64,000 bases of DNA from Lentzea waywayandensis (lineage in GTDB: Bacteria > Actinomycetota > Actinomycetes > Mycobacteriales > Pseudonocardiaceae): contig NZ_FOYL01000015.1 in NCBI RefSeq assembly GCF_900115955.1, positions 62,001-126,000 of the forward strand, written 5' to 3'. The notes beneath the pieces were generated by a model that did no database searches, was not told the origin of the DNA, and worked only from the letters and a program-made list of their open reading frames with translations. Of the stretch, positions 16,401 through 23,874 are shown piece by piece. The translations under genes were made by a program, and so were the position numbers. The number at the start of each line of letters is the position of its first letter. Position 1 is the stretch's first letter.

Positions 16401-18585
16401 CACCACCCGGCGCGGTCCAGGCCGTCGCCGTGGACGCGCGGTTCCAGGTGACCTGGTTCTCCACAAAGGACTTCGTCAGCGGATGACCGTCGAAGATCGC
16501 ACCCGAGCCGACGGTGTAGAAGCCCCACAACGTCATCTCGGCGTTCGCGACCCGCGCACCGGCCGGCAATGCTGATAGGTCGCGGAACCGCACCGCCGCG
16601 CGGGTGGTGCCGTAGGTGCCGGAGCCCTTGCCGGCCATCAGCCACGGCTGACCGCCCAGCGTGTCCAGGTTCGTGTTCGGCTGCGTCGAGGACAACGTCG
16701 CGTCGTCCGCGCCGCCGCGCAGCACCTGGGTGATGAACCCCGCCTTGGGCAGCCGCACTAGCTGGGTCGGGCCGGGAATGACCTGCCCGTCTTGGGTTCT
16801 CACCGCGACCATGTAGTAGTAGGCGTTGCCGAACGGGTCCGGCGAGTCCGCCGGTGTCGGCCGCGCGGTCGTGTCGGTGAATGTGGTCGTGGCCGGCGCG
16901 AGAGGTGCGATCAGCGTCGACTCCGACGGCGTGAACGCCTGGGACACCGACCGGTGCACCTGGTACTCCACCGCGTTGTCGGCCGGGTTGCCCGGATCCG
17001 GGTCCGGGTAGGCGCCCCAGTTCAGCTCCGCGCCGGTCGCGTAGATCTTCGTCGGGGCCTGCAGGTCCGCGCTCGGCCTGCCGTAGGACAGGATCAGCTT
17101 CGGGGTGTTCTCGGTCTCGCCGTTGTAGGCGAACTCCGCGGCCTGGTAGATCGCACCGCCGCGGTTCAGCGTCTCGTCGGTCGACTTGACCATCAGGCCG
17201 AAGTTCGACGCGGAACCCGACACCCACTGCTGGGCGATGTTGCGCACATCCCACTCGTGCCAGACATTGCCGACGTTGGCCTGCTTCGTGGCCGTCGACA
17301 ACCCGGCCTCGGCGAACGCGGTATTGATGCTGTTCCACGTCGCCGTGTCCTCTGACCACCCCTGCGTGACCCGCCGCACCTCGTGCATGTTGCTGTTCAC
17401 GCCGGTCCACAGTTCGCTGTCGTAGTACAGACGCAGTTTCGCGCCCGTCAGTGCGGTACCCGACGGCACGACGGAGGTGTCGAACTTGATCAGCGTGCGA
17501 GCCTTGCCCCACGCATCCGCCCCCACCGACAACTGGTAGCTCGACCCGTCGTTGCGATCCGGGGAGTCCGACCAGATCTGCACGTCCTGACCGGTGATCG
17601 GTGTCGGGACCAGCTTGATCGTCGGGTCGATGGTGACCGGGTACTGCCGATCCTTCGACGCCAGCCAGCCCTGATCCGCCTTCACCGTGACCGTGATCTT
17701 CGAGCCGTGCTGCTCCACGGTCTGTGTGACCTTGTCGCTCCACGCCTTGCCGTGCGGCGACTTGCGGTCAGCCTTGCTGTCGAACATGAACGGCTTCGGC
17801 ATCGTGAACACCGGCGGCGCATCCGGGTTGTCGAAGAACCCGATCACACCGTCCGCCAGTGCCCGCGCCGTCACACCCTCAAGATCCAGTGTGAACCGGT
17901 ACGTCGCGTCCTTCGGCGCCTTCGCGAGAACGATGTTCTCCTTCAACGCCTCCCCCGTGACCTGGTAAACCAGGTCCGTGCCGTCGAACGCGCCGGGATA
18001 GGTGACCGTGCCCTTCTCAACCTTCGGCGAGATGCCCCGGACAACACCGTCGATGCCCAGCGCGATCCGCTTGCCCGCCACCTCGAACCGGGCCAGCTTG
18101 TCGGTCGACTCACCGAACAGACTCGTGAAACCGTTCGTGTCGTTGACGAACCGGTACCCGTCACGCGGCGTCTCGCGGATGGTCGAGTCGATGTCCTGCC
18201 ACCGGCCCTGCGCATCCTTGAACACCGTCGGCCGCGGCGACACCTCCGCCTCGACCTGACCGTCCGACATCTGGAACAACCGCACCGACGGAGTCCGCCG
18301 CTCGACCAACTCCCGTACCCGCTTCGGCGGCTCGCGCCTCACCTGCTCCTGCTGCGATCTCGGTTCGGCCTCGGCTCTACCGCCGAACCATCCGGCAATC
18401 GACTGGAACAGTCCAGAAATGCCCAGCTCGGGCAACCGGCCAGGGCCGTTGATCGGCGGTCCCGCCGGGACTCCGACCAGAGCAAGAACCGTCAGGAAAA
18501 ATAGAACCAGAAGTTTTTTGGGCAGGCTGAATCCACGCGGCGGTAGCACAAGACCCCCCAGTCTTCGGACACCGAGGGCCGTCAC
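10456..18585 (-). CDS. Secreted YD/RHS-repeat polymorphic toxin with C-terminal DNA/RNA non-specific endonuclease
   Basis: A 2709-aa protein. Residues about 21-43 (KKLLVLFFLTVLALVGV) form a signal peptide or anchor. Two DNRLRE-type beta domains follow (about 338-500 and 625-800), with a fibronectin-like stretch between. An NBR1-like Ig domain (about 818-932) comes next, then YD repeats from about 975. These are interrupted near 1842-1978 by a golvesin/xanthan-lyase-like domain (GFIELAGNWSTATTG). The RHS core is FNFYRYNGKRFAPSSGLYDM and GFRDYNPGLNRFTTRDMYNG (about 2393-2435). A Cys-containing linker, one membrane-like helix (about 2527-2550) and the nuclease tip (about 2565-2709) end the protein, with catalytic DRGH near 2620 and PENFVPLYPDAN. 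The family shell encapsulates the tip, which degrades nucleic acid in a rival cell. Start GTG 18585; GTG 18549, preceded by GGGGGG, is an attractive alternative. Confidence 0.9.
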   Translation of the reverse strand: MTALGVRRLGGLVLPPRGFSLPKKLLVLFFLTVLALVGVPAGPPINGPGRLPELGISGLFQSIAGWFGGRAEAEPRSQQEQVRREPPKRVRELVERRTPSVRLFQMSDGQVEAEVSPRPTVFKDAQGRWQDIDSTIRETPRDGYRFVNDTNGFTSLFGESTDKLARFEVAGKRIALGIDGVVRGISPKVEKGTVTYPGAFDGTDLVYQVTGEALKENIVLAKAPKDATYRFTLDLEGVTARALADGVIGFFDNPDAPPVFTMPKPFMFDSKADRKSPHGKAWSDKVTQTVEQHGSKITVTVKADQGWLASKDRQYPVTIDPTIKLVPTPITGQDVQIWSDSPDRNDGSSYQLSVGADAWGKARTLIKFDTSVVPSGTALTGAKLRLYYDSELWTGVNSNMHEVRRVTQGWSEDTATWNSINTAFAEAGLSTATKQANVGNVWHEWDVRNIAQQWVSGSASNFGLMVKSTDETLNRGGAIYQAAEFAYNGETENTPKLILSYGRPSADLQAPTKIYATGAELNWGAYPDPDPGNPADNAVEYQVHRSVSQAFTPSESTLIAPLAPATTTFTDTTARPTPADSPDPFGNAYYYMVAVRTQDGQVIPGPTQLVRLPKAGFITQVLRGGADDATLSSTQPNTNLDTLGGQPWLMAGKGSGTYGTTRAAVRFRDLSALPAGARVANAEMTLWGFYTVGSGAIFDGHPLTKSFVENQVTWNRASTATAWTAPGGDLGAATDNVSSITNDPNRHIWDLTATAQGWVDNPATNYGYAVKLRDEAGPTQRVLFLSDEAAETHLRPKLTVTYTQPVAEMTYYAPDTPSIRMIPGDEYTIPVTVTNSTTSTWRAADQAVSYRWNLPDGTDVTTGGNRLETALPADVPPGGSVTVPAKVKTPIQSEAGNKREQFVLSWDLRNKTTGTWLSATGGIPALPQNVTVEDPTSDQLGLEKFYSFAGKSTGAGSNVLVNQFAGNTVWSYDAFSNPGRGLNTFTRLTYNSMDTSATSLGQGWSLAASGLTRLGAYLELHPKGQDYPSRITLPDGDGTSHTFELNKHNSTDAAQWTYDKPAGVHLYVQRDGAAEKSRRWKMTRPDRTEFLFDDEGWLTAVRDRNGNEQGFTYTERKSNNQPRKFLAYVTDPAGRQTLTLDYWEKGETQNPKIIDNVQSLKDVSGRTVTFSYDDKGLLTQFVDGSGSTQPKTFKFTYDATQGNKNVKLAKVTDPRNHDTSLAYYTAPVDPKDKWKLQTITDRLNFTTSFAYADPDGQAGSEMESTITDAENHQTTYRLDGYGRPLRTTNAKNQTTQLEWDADNNVTKLTADNGAISTWTYDPKTGYPTTNRDAEAVANNWPASTMTYQTSLNGNVAELGSKTSPEGRTWAFGYDAKGNLTSVTDPKGVPTPSPDDYKSVYAYDAFGQLQASTDANENTTTFSEFDPTGYPKKTKDAYNNETNIVYDARGNVLTSADALGKTTTINYDVFGRPLDQKTPKDHAAGQFITVPAPVYDANDNITQATAPNAAVTTAVFDNADQVLESTAPKDTPSGPERKSSFTYDKVGNVKTETQPLGNLTTSDPNDYVTRYDYDEIYQLTATTNTDNKKITYEYDRVGNVVTVVDPRKNATTDTTDFTTKTTYDLNHRMVDTIDAAGKVEHVGYDRDSNVITKRDKENNTTTLVYDQRSKLVEAQVPHKIGFTTVTKFEYDEAGNQTRVITPRGVETTDDADDFVAQTVYDKLNRPVEKLTPFDKDDVQYKTPDKTTYVYDPVGRIKEVSAPPSQNQAIRNVSKYSYFDNGWVRTATDPWDIVTTYDYSPLGQQASRTLTSAGGSSGRTMTWDYFPDGKLKSRSDSGVPVGLHVALTDNSDTGFIELAGNWSTATTGQGFQGYDYRSTAQGSGATTFSWKPVIPQDGSYEVFVKYPSGVSGAASNAPYKVETGTFTSTVAVNQTQRGGEWVSIGSFNFTAGTAAKITLSDQANGTVLADAVKLVRNNASEPDTESKTFGQAYDVNGNLTGLTDSSPGAKIDGYALTYNGLNQLTKVDEKLGTAIKGTTTFSYNENGAPLTRGHDKQSAEFTYNPLDQIEQVKNTETGGTPKITSYTYTDRGQVKQETKSNGNKVIHGYHQDGALASQVESKAGGSLVAQHTIDYSPNGHRTKDASKIQNADNASAYLDEVREYAYDPLDRIRNVTKKSAAGAVLETEDYVHDANSNVVSQAVDAKATSFNYDRNRLLSATSAGVTASYNYDPFGRLDTVTAAGQIIESYKYDGFDRTIEHRKQGQSGLETTTYAYDPLDRTTAKTENSETTDFAYLGLTDKVVSETIAGQLQRTYQYDSFGQRLAQIKKDTDGAGPEVAEDSYYGYNPHTDVETVTKDNGDTRATYGYTAYGSDDKEAFTGIDKPDVQQPGKQPFNFYRYNGKRFAPSSGLYDMGFRDYNPGLNRFTTRDMYNGALADMNLGTDTFTGNRYAFAGGNPITGVEADGHGLCADAECRYVCSAECSTDQAYALSEQMASDRQAEASAQQSQLEPQAGYVVSPVAPPAAPPVIAGGLLGVAGSLVSILFLASGDSAQDPRTNPEKAKERERGCMAAPGSQVANIIYWNRDQQGRATGAEACLQGRVQEMDESAYYTPPGWKPGMDRGHLVARMFGGSNTIPENFVPLYPDANQKTMRAVEDEVARRLNAGERIYYSVRPVYLFHTGDKRYIPQGVNIWVAGTNGGRNYYVPNK

Positions 18586-19091
18586 CCCGCAGTGATCAAC
18601 TAACCGCCCGGTGTCACGCAGACAGGGACGCTAGCTAACGAACAACTCACACCACAGAGCCAAACGGAGGAATCACTGCCGCCGACCTGCCCACCACACA
18701 CGTACAGTCAGGCCGCGCAAACGAAGCAATCGACACAGAGGCGCGACCCACACCGACCTGCCCTTCACGTAGTCAGCTGCGCACAAGATCATCTGAGACT
18801 CGCACCAGGGGATGATCACGAAGAATGGATCACCGTCCTGAACATGGTCGTAACTGGCCACGGACTGTAGATCTGCCCTGCGTTTGTTGTTCAATTTGAG
18901 AGACCAACCGTACGTCGAAGTTCGTATATGGGTGTTCGCGCAGAAGTCACTCAACCGGCCGGTTCTGCCGTGATTTTCGCGCGCCAAAGATCCATGCCGG
19001 CGGCCCGCCTCTGGCCATGTCGACGTCCGCACTGCGTTGTAAGGCTTGGACTTGATTGCAGCCACGTCACGCGGGGGACTGTAAAACGTTT
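18586..19091. other. Intergenic region upstream of the toxin gene, no supported gene
   Basis: About 500 bases between the toxin start and the insertion sequence. It must contain the toxin promoter, but no convincing -10/-35 pair could be placed. A minus-strand 130-aa open frame (18673-19065) exists without a recognisable domain or a good ribosome site, and is not called. The last 8 bases before the insertion sequence (AAACGTTT) are self-complementary. Confidence 0.4.
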
Positions 19092-19119
19092 GGCTCTGGC
19101 TCGTAGTCGGTGGTGACGT
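19092..19119 (+). repeat. ISL3 terminal inverted repeat (downstream end of transposase)
   Basis: A 28-bp sequence matching the complement of 20693-20720 with a single T/C difference in the tenth base; it marks one boundary of the insertion sequence. Confidence 0.85.
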
Positions 19120-19129
19120 GGAGTGGCCG

Positions 19130-20662
19130 TCAGGGCAGGAGGATGCGGTGGCGGAGTAGGTTGAATCCGGCGCGTCCGTGCAGCTGTCTCATGATTCTCT
19201 TGGTGCGGGTGTTGACGCCTTCGGTGCGGCCGTTGTGGTAGGGCAAGGTGACGGCACCGTCCACAGCGGACCGGTCGATCTCGATGCCGTTGGTGAGACT
19301 GCGTAGATGCGGCAGATCGACGGCGCGAGCCTGCGCGATCCACTCGGTGAGCTTCACATCGTTACCCGCGGCCGGTTTCAGCAGAGCGGCGAAGCCGGAT
19401 ACCAGACTGGCGAGTGCGGTCATCTCTGGGCAGGCTGCGGCGATCTTCTCCAGCAGGGTCGTGTCCTTCGCGCGCAGGTTCGCAGGTTTGGTGAGCAGGA
19501 GGCTGCTGGCGTGACGGGAGGTCGTGACGGGGCGGTCGCCTTCGGCGCGGCCTTGGTTGAGGTAGCGGACCAGCAGGTTGGCGCTGCCGGTGTAGCCCAG
19601 TTCGCGAATCTCCGCGAGCAGGTGGGTGACCGGGACCGCGGGATCGGCCGCGCGGCGGGCACGCAGATGATCACGGTAGGGGTCGACCAGGGTCGGGCGG
19701 TAGGTCGGTGTGATGCGCAGGGCCTGAGGTTCGGGCATGCGTGCGTAGCGTTTGACCGTGTTCAGTGCCACGCCGAGGCGGCGGGAGCAGTCGAGCAGAC
19801 CGACGCCTTGACCGAGGAGATCGTGGACCTTGTTCCAGCGTTCGCGCGTGGTCTGCTCGTGAACACCACCAGGGCGGGGCGGGTTGACGGTGGCCCAGCA
19901 TCCGGCGTGCGCGCGGACCTCGAGCAGGACCTTGTCACAGAGATTGCGCCACAGGTGCCATCGGTCACTGACCTGCACCGCGTCGGGCAGAGCGCGGCGG
20001 ACAGCTTCGGCGTAGGTGGCCGAGCCGTCCCGGCACACGACCTCGACACCGGGATGCTCGCGCAGCCACGACTCCAGGGTGGCCGCGTCGCGACCGGGCA
20101 GGACCGCGACACGTCGGCCGGTCTCAGCATCGATGATGATCGTGGCGTAGCGCTGGCGGCGACGCAGAGCGAAGTCGTCCACTCCGATCACCCGCGGAAT
20201 CTCCAGCCGGGGCAGCGGCAGGCGCCGCAGACGGCGCACTGCGGTGCTGCGGGACACCGGCACAGCGAGCAGGCCGGCCAGGCGTGCCGCCGCCCGACCA
20301 CATAACTCTTGCGCCACATGGGATATCTGCCGGACAAGCCGCACCGTGCGGCGCTGATGGCGTTCCAGCAGACCGGGAATCTGTTCCCGGAAAGTCTGCC
20401 GTCGACAACCAAGGGCCGGGCAGACCAGCCGCCGTACGCGCAGGCGGACGACGACCTGGCGGCCATCGACCGGCACATCCTTCACCGTCCGCTGGTGATA
20501 CCCGTGCACCTTCGCCGTCTCGGTCCCGCAGACCGGGCACGACACGGCCGCAGCCCGAGTGCGGGCCGTGACCACCACGATGCCGCCGTCCTCCGACACG
20601 TTCTCGACAACCAACGCTGACAGTCCAGAGAACACTGTCCCCACAAGGGAATCGACAGTCAT
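19130..20662 (-). CDS. ISL3-family transposase
   Basis: A 510-aa protein with ISL3/IS204/IS1001/IS1096/IS1165 architecture. The N-terminal zinc-binding zf-ISL3 part is CPVCGTETAKVHGYH with a following CPALGCRRQTF. A DDE core has IGVDDFALRRRQRYATIIID with the first catalytic Asp, then DRWHLWRNL and, near the C terminus, NGRTEGVNTRTKRIMRQ containing the catalytic Glu. It catalyses movement of the surrounding element. The ATG at 20662 is chosen; an adjacent GTG at 20665 is the only upstream alternative. The ORF has no disruptions, so it may still be active. Confidence 0.92.
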   Translation of the reverse strand: MTVDSLVGTVFSGLSALVVENVSEDGGIVVVTARTRAAAVSCPVCGTETAKVHGYHQRTVKDVPVDGRQVVVRLRVRRLVCPALGCRRQTFREQIPGLLERHQRRTVRLVRQISHVAQELCGRAAARLAGLLAVPVSRSTAVRRLRRLPLPRLEIPRVIGVDDFALRRRQRYATIIIDAETGRRVAVLPGRDAATLESWLREHPGVEVVCRDGSATYAEAVRRALPDAVQVSDRWHLWRNLCDKVLLEVRAHAGCWATVNPPRPGGVHEQTTRERWNKVHDLLGQGVGLLDCSRRLGVALNTVKRYARMPEPQALRITPTYRPTLVDPYRDHLRARRAADPAVPVTHLLAEIRELGYTGSANLLVRYLNQGRAEGDRPVTTSRHASSLLLTKPANLRAKDTTLLEKIAAACPEMTALASLVSGFAALLKPAAGNDVKLTEWIAQARAVDLPHLRSLTNGIEIDRSAVDGAVTLPYHNGRTEGVNTRTKRIMRQLHGRAGFNLLRHRILLP

Positions 20663-20692
20663 CACAAGATCATGATCGCGAACGGTTACTCG

Positions 20693-20720
20693 ACGTCACC
20701 ACCGACTACGGGCCAGAGCC
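20693..20720 (-). repeat. ISL3 terminal inverted repeat (upstream end of transposase)
   Basis: A 28-bp partner of 19092-19119, lying 31 bp in front of the transposase ATG; it therefore also overlaps the element's promoter region. Confidence 0.85.
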
Positions 20721-20740
20721 GTTCGTTGTTTGACAGACCC

Positions 20741-21354
20741 TCACGCGGCGCCGCGCCAGTTGCTGTCGACGTCGACGGGTGCGTTGATGACGGCTTTGTC
20801 CCACCGTTCCTGCAGTCGTTGCAGCAGGCGTGCTTCGACGGTGGCGGCGACGTGGGAGTAAGTCTCCTGGACCTTGTCGGGCATGACGTGGCCGAGGCGG
20901 AGTGCTTGGGCGATTTCGGGGATGCCGTCGTCGATCATCCAGGTCTTGTGGCTGTGGCGGGTGCCGTGGAAGGTCAGGCCGGGTTTGACCGGGTGTAGCC
21001 GGATCCTGGGGTTGTCGACATGAAGGTTGCCGTCGGCAGCGGGGCGCTGAGCGCGGCGGGCGAAGTTGCTGCGCCGCAGGAGTCCGCCGTCGGGGCCGAT
21101 GAAGACGTGCGGGTGTTTGTGTGTGGCGAGTTGGATGCGCAGCAGTCGGACGTTGAACGGGGCGAGGCTGATGGTGCGGGCGGAGGCCTCGGTTTTGGGC
21201 GGGCCGAGCCACAGCTTGCTGGAGGCGGATTCGTGCAGGGTGCCGGTGTCGGGGTCGATGGCGATGAAGCCGGTGTCGTCGTCGAACAGGTGCACGTTGT
21301 GCCGTTGCAGGCCGGTCAGTTCGCCCCAGCGGGCTCCGGTCCATCCGGCGATGG
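20741..21354 (-). pseudogene. Tyrosine integrase, 3' (catalytic) fragment of a second AICE-type copy
   Basis: The frame encodes about the last 205 residues of an integrase: WTGARWGELTGLQRHNVHLF (Arg I), GPPKTEASARTISL, FHGTRHSHKTWMIDDG (H-x-x-R), RLGHVMPDK and the nucleophile in VQETYSHVA. It ends EARLLQRLQERWDKA plus a short tail. Upstream of about 21354 the frame no longer reads as an integrase; the core-binding and arm-binding domains are lost and replaced by unrelated sequence. The fragment is closely similar to the 905-2112 integrase but in inverted orientation. Its location next to the 3' end of tRNA-Pro fits a former integrative element that used this tRNA as attachment site. Confidence 0.8.
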
Positions 21355-21356
21355 CC

Positions 21357-21722
21357 TCCGGGCGCCGAGCGCGCCGAGTTGCTGCGCTGTCTGCTGGAGA
21401 TGAGCCCGGCAAGGGCCGACGCGCACCGCGAACTGGGCATCGCCAGCCGCACCGCGAGGAACCACGCGGACTCCGCGACCTTCTTCGCATCACCCGCACA
21501 GCACCACCTTCCGGCGGCGCGCGCAAGCCGCAGCAACGGACGCAAACTGCGCCAAAGCAAGCAGGGCGGGGTCTGCGACTCAAGCTTGTTGGCGGACGGC
21601 TACGTCCGTTCACGCCAATTCAGGCCTGTGCAGCAAGTTCACCCGTTCGTGGTGACCCCACTTGACGTTAGTCAAAACGAAGGAGGCAGCGGCTCCTTAT
21701 TCACTCCTTCATTCTCCTGTTG
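21357..21722 (+). pseudogene. HTH-like coding remnant fused to the integrase break-point
   Basis: The plus strand reads ERAELLRCLLEMSPARADAH and RELGIASRTARNHADSAT, which looks like a short helix-turn-helix segment. It is followed by low-complexity sequence and a frame open to 21722. I do not recognise the parent gene. Its left end coincides with the point where the antisense integrase homology stops, suggesting a recombination junction. Confidence 0.3.
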
Positions 21723-21765
21723 ATCATGAAAAAGATGATCAAGCGAAGATCGTTTCGCAGGCACG

Positions 21766-21808
21766 AAAAAGCCCGCCGACCTGGGCTTTCACCCAGAATC
21801 AGCGGGCT
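21766..21808 (-). terminator. Intrinsic terminator downstream of tRNA-Pro
   Basis: On the minus strand AGCCCGC (complement of 21802-21808) pairs with GCGGGCT (complement of 21770-21776), followed by a T-run (complement of AAAAA, 21766-21770). A smaller inner hairpin CTGGG/CCCAG lies in the loop. It is placed 12 bases beyond the tRNA discriminator. Confidence 0.75.
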
Positions 21809-21819
21809 GATTCAGACCG

Positions 21820-21893
<74 letters not shown>

Positions 21894-22066
21894 GCCACAC
21901 TCCCGGTTCCCCGGCGTGCAGAAAGAATCCTACAACACCGCGGACAGAGATCAAAAACGGCCCCCGAAACAGGCCACGAGCTGCGGAAATACGGCGGGGA
22001 CCCGAAGTTCGGGTCCCCGCGTCCCTCGGTCCGACCGATCCCCCGATCCTCGACCGACACCCAGAA

Positions 22067-23179
22067 TCATGCGGTGGCGGCGTCTCGGGCGCCACCTCCG
22101 AAAGTCGAGTCTTGTCCGTCAACCTTCGACTTACCGGGCGGTAGGACGGCGCTGACGCTGAAGCCGCCGTCTGCGCGGTACGAGGTGGTGAGGGTGCCGC
22201 CGGCCAGGCGGACACGTTCTGACAGGCCGTGCAGGCCCGCGCCTCCTCGGTCGCCTAGGGACGGTAGGTCGCCTGGGCCGTTCACCACTGAGACTCGGAC
22301 TGGTGAGGCTCGGTCCACGGTTACGGTGACTGCGGCGCCGGGGGCGTGTTTCGTCACGTTCGTGAGGGATTCCTGGACTACTCGGAACAGGGCTCTGGAG
22401 ACGGCTGGGGAGAGTGGGGTGTCGCCTGTTTCCGAGAGCGTCACGGACACGCCGGCCACTCGGGCGCGGTCGATCAGTTCCTGCAGGGACGGGTACGAGG
22501 TGTCGGAGTTCAGGAGGCCCAGGGCCGCTCGCATCTCGGACAGTGATTCCTTTGCCAGGGCACGTAAACGCAGGGCGGTCTCACGGACCGCGGTGTCTGG
22601 GGCGGTGGCGGCTAGGGCTGCTGACTCCACGGCTATCAGGGTGGCGTGGTGGCCTACGGCGTCATGGATTTCGCGGGCTATTCGGGCTCGTTCCGCGGCA
22701 CGGGCTGAGGTCTCCTGTGCTTCCAGTTCTGCGGCTCGGGCTCGGCGGGTTTCGTAGAGCGACTGGGTCAGTTCCTTGCGGGTGGTGATCAGTGCGCCCA
22801 GGGCTGTGGGGGCTGCGGCGAGGCCGAAGGCGAACGCGGTGGCCAGCAGCAGTGGGCCCAGGGGGATGGCCTGGGTCATGAGGACCGGGGCGATGGAGGC
22901 CACGGTCATCAGCAGGACCCAGAAGACCTGGATCGGGATCGACTTCTCCTTGCGGCCCAAGCGGTATTGGGCGACCAGTGCGGGGGCCCAGCCCAGGCCT
23001 CCGGCTACGGCGGGGACGCACAGGAGAGATGCCAGCCACGGCCAGCGCAGGCGTAGGGGCAGGAGTAGCGATGCGGCTATCGCGGTCCACAGTGACCATT
23101 CGAACGGGCGGTCCTGGGTCATCAGGACCACTCCCGTGGTGACGGCCACGGTGAGGATTTCGCGCAGGACTGGCTTCAC
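22067..23179 (-). CDS. Two-component sensor histidine kinase (HisKA_3/NarL-DesK type)
   Basis: About 370 aa. Four to five hydrophobic segments cover residues about 5-135, including PLGPLLLATAFAFGLAA. A helical linker rich in Arg/Ala/Glu leads to the dimerisation/phosphoacceptor box ARIAREIHDAVGHHATLIA, whose His is autophosphorylated. The HATPase_c domain has N-box NVTKHAPGA and G-box GDRGGAGLHGLSERV. The GTG start at 23179 overlaps the response-regulator stop (GTGA), so the pair is translationally coupled; a GTG at 23182 is adjacent. The stimulus is unknown. This replaces a longer open frame that runs antisense-like through the regulator gene. Confidence 0.9.
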   Translation of the reverse strand: MKPVLREILTVAVTTGVVLMTQDRPFEWSLWTAIAASLLLPLRLRWPWLASLLCVPAVAGGLGWAPALVAQYRLGRKEKSIPIQVFWVLLMTVASIAPVLMTQAIPLGPLLLATAFAFGLAAAPTALGALITTRKELTQSLYETRRARAAELEAQETSARAAERARIAREIHDAVGHHATLIAVESAALAATAPDTAVRETALRLRALAKESLSEMRAALGLLNSDTSYPSLQELIDRARVAGVSVTLSETGDTPLSPAVSRALFRVVQESLTNVTKHAPGAAVTVTVDRASPVRVSVVNGPGDLPSLGDRGGAGLHGLSERVRLAGGTLTTSYRADGGFSVSAVLPPGKSKVDGQDSTFGGGARDAATA

Positions 23180-23808
23180 CACACACCGACCTGGTGCGCG
23201 ACGAGAGCCGCCTGCACCCGGTTCTCCACGCCCAGTTTGGTCAGGACGGTGGAGACGTAGCTCTTCACCGTCGCTTCGGACAGGCAGAGTTCTTCGGCGA
23301 TCGAGTGGTTCGAACGGCCGCCCGCCACCAGTTCGAGGACCTGGCGTTCGCGGGCCGACAGGGAGTCGAGCTGACGGTTGGCGCGGAAGCCTCGCAGGCG
23401 GGGCAGGAGGCGGGCGGTGATGCGCGGGTCCAGGACGGCTCCGCCTGCCGCGAGGTCGATCACGGCGCGGACCAGGGCTTCCGGTTCTGCGTCTTTCAGC
23501 AGGAAACCCTGGGCGCCCAGGTCCAGGGCGGTCGCCACGTAGTCGTCCAGGTCGAACGTGGTCAGCACGGCTATCGCGGGCGGGGTGGCCCAGGTGCGCA
23601 GACGGCGGACCGCCTCCAGGCCGTCCACGCCCGGCATCTGGACGTCCACCAGCACCACGTCCGGTAGGTGGGCCAGGACCGCTTCGACGAGTTCGGCGCC
23701 GTCGGCTGCCTCGCCGACCACCTCGACCCGTCCGTCGGCCTCGAGGAGGACTTTCAGGCCCCGCCGCAGCAGGGCCTCGTCGTCGGCTAGCACCACGCGT
23801 ACGGCCAC
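23176..23808 (-). CDS. LuxR/NarL-family response regulator
   Basis: About 210 aa. The receiver domain has acidic pair ADDE, phosphoacceptor Asp in VVLVDVQMPG, the Thr of AVLTTFD and Lys of FLLKDAEP. The C-terminal LuxR HTH is LSARERQVLELVAGGRSNHS followed by IAEELCLSEATVKSYVSTVL. Phosphorylation by the overlapping kinase gene should control dimerisation and DNA binding. The start is taken as GTG 23808 because family proteins begin with (M)AVRVVLADDE; an ATG at 23826 adds six residues. It is first in the two-gene operon. Confidence 0.92.
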   Translation of the reverse strand: MAVRVVLADDEALLRRGLKVLLEADGRVEVVGEAADGAELVEAVLAHLPDVVLVDVQMPGVDGLEAVRRLRTWATPPAIAVLTTFDLDDYVATALDLGAQGFLLKDAEPEALVRAVIDLAAGGAVLDPRITARLLPRLRGFRANRQLDSLSARERQVLELVAGGRSNHSIAEELCLSEATVKSYVSTVLTKLGVENRVQAALVAHQVGVW

Positions 23809-23874
23809 TGACCCAACCAACCGCACCCCATGCCAAAGGGCAACCAGATCGGCCGGGTCGTCACCCGGAGAAAC

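Larger units (their letters stand above)
19092..20720 (-). mobile_element. ISL3-type insertion sequence, 1629 bp, apparently complete
   Basis: The two ends are 28-bp inverted repeats differing at one base: GGCTCTGGCTCGTAGTCGG... at 19092-19119, and its complement ending ...GGGCCAGAGCC at 20693-20720. One full-length transposase gene lies between them. ISL3 elements normally create an 8-bp target duplication, but the flanks AAACGTTT and GTTCGTTG differ. The copy may therefore have suffered an adjacent deletion or recombination after insertion. Confidence 0.85.

Noticed and set aside
10714..16575. Very long plus-strand open frames (500-600 aa) opposite the toxin gene
   Set aside because: They are Arg/Val-rich mirror translations of the YD repeats, a normal consequence of high GC, with no domain or ribosome site.
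18673..19065. 130-aa minus-strand open frame upstream of the toxin
   Set aside because: No domain, poor ribosome site, and it lies in a region rich in mobile-element debris; kept as a gap and not called.
23180..23836. Long N-terminal extension of the histidine kinase through the response-regulator gene
   Set aside because: The response regulator is complete in another frame, and the GTGA overlap sets the kinase start.
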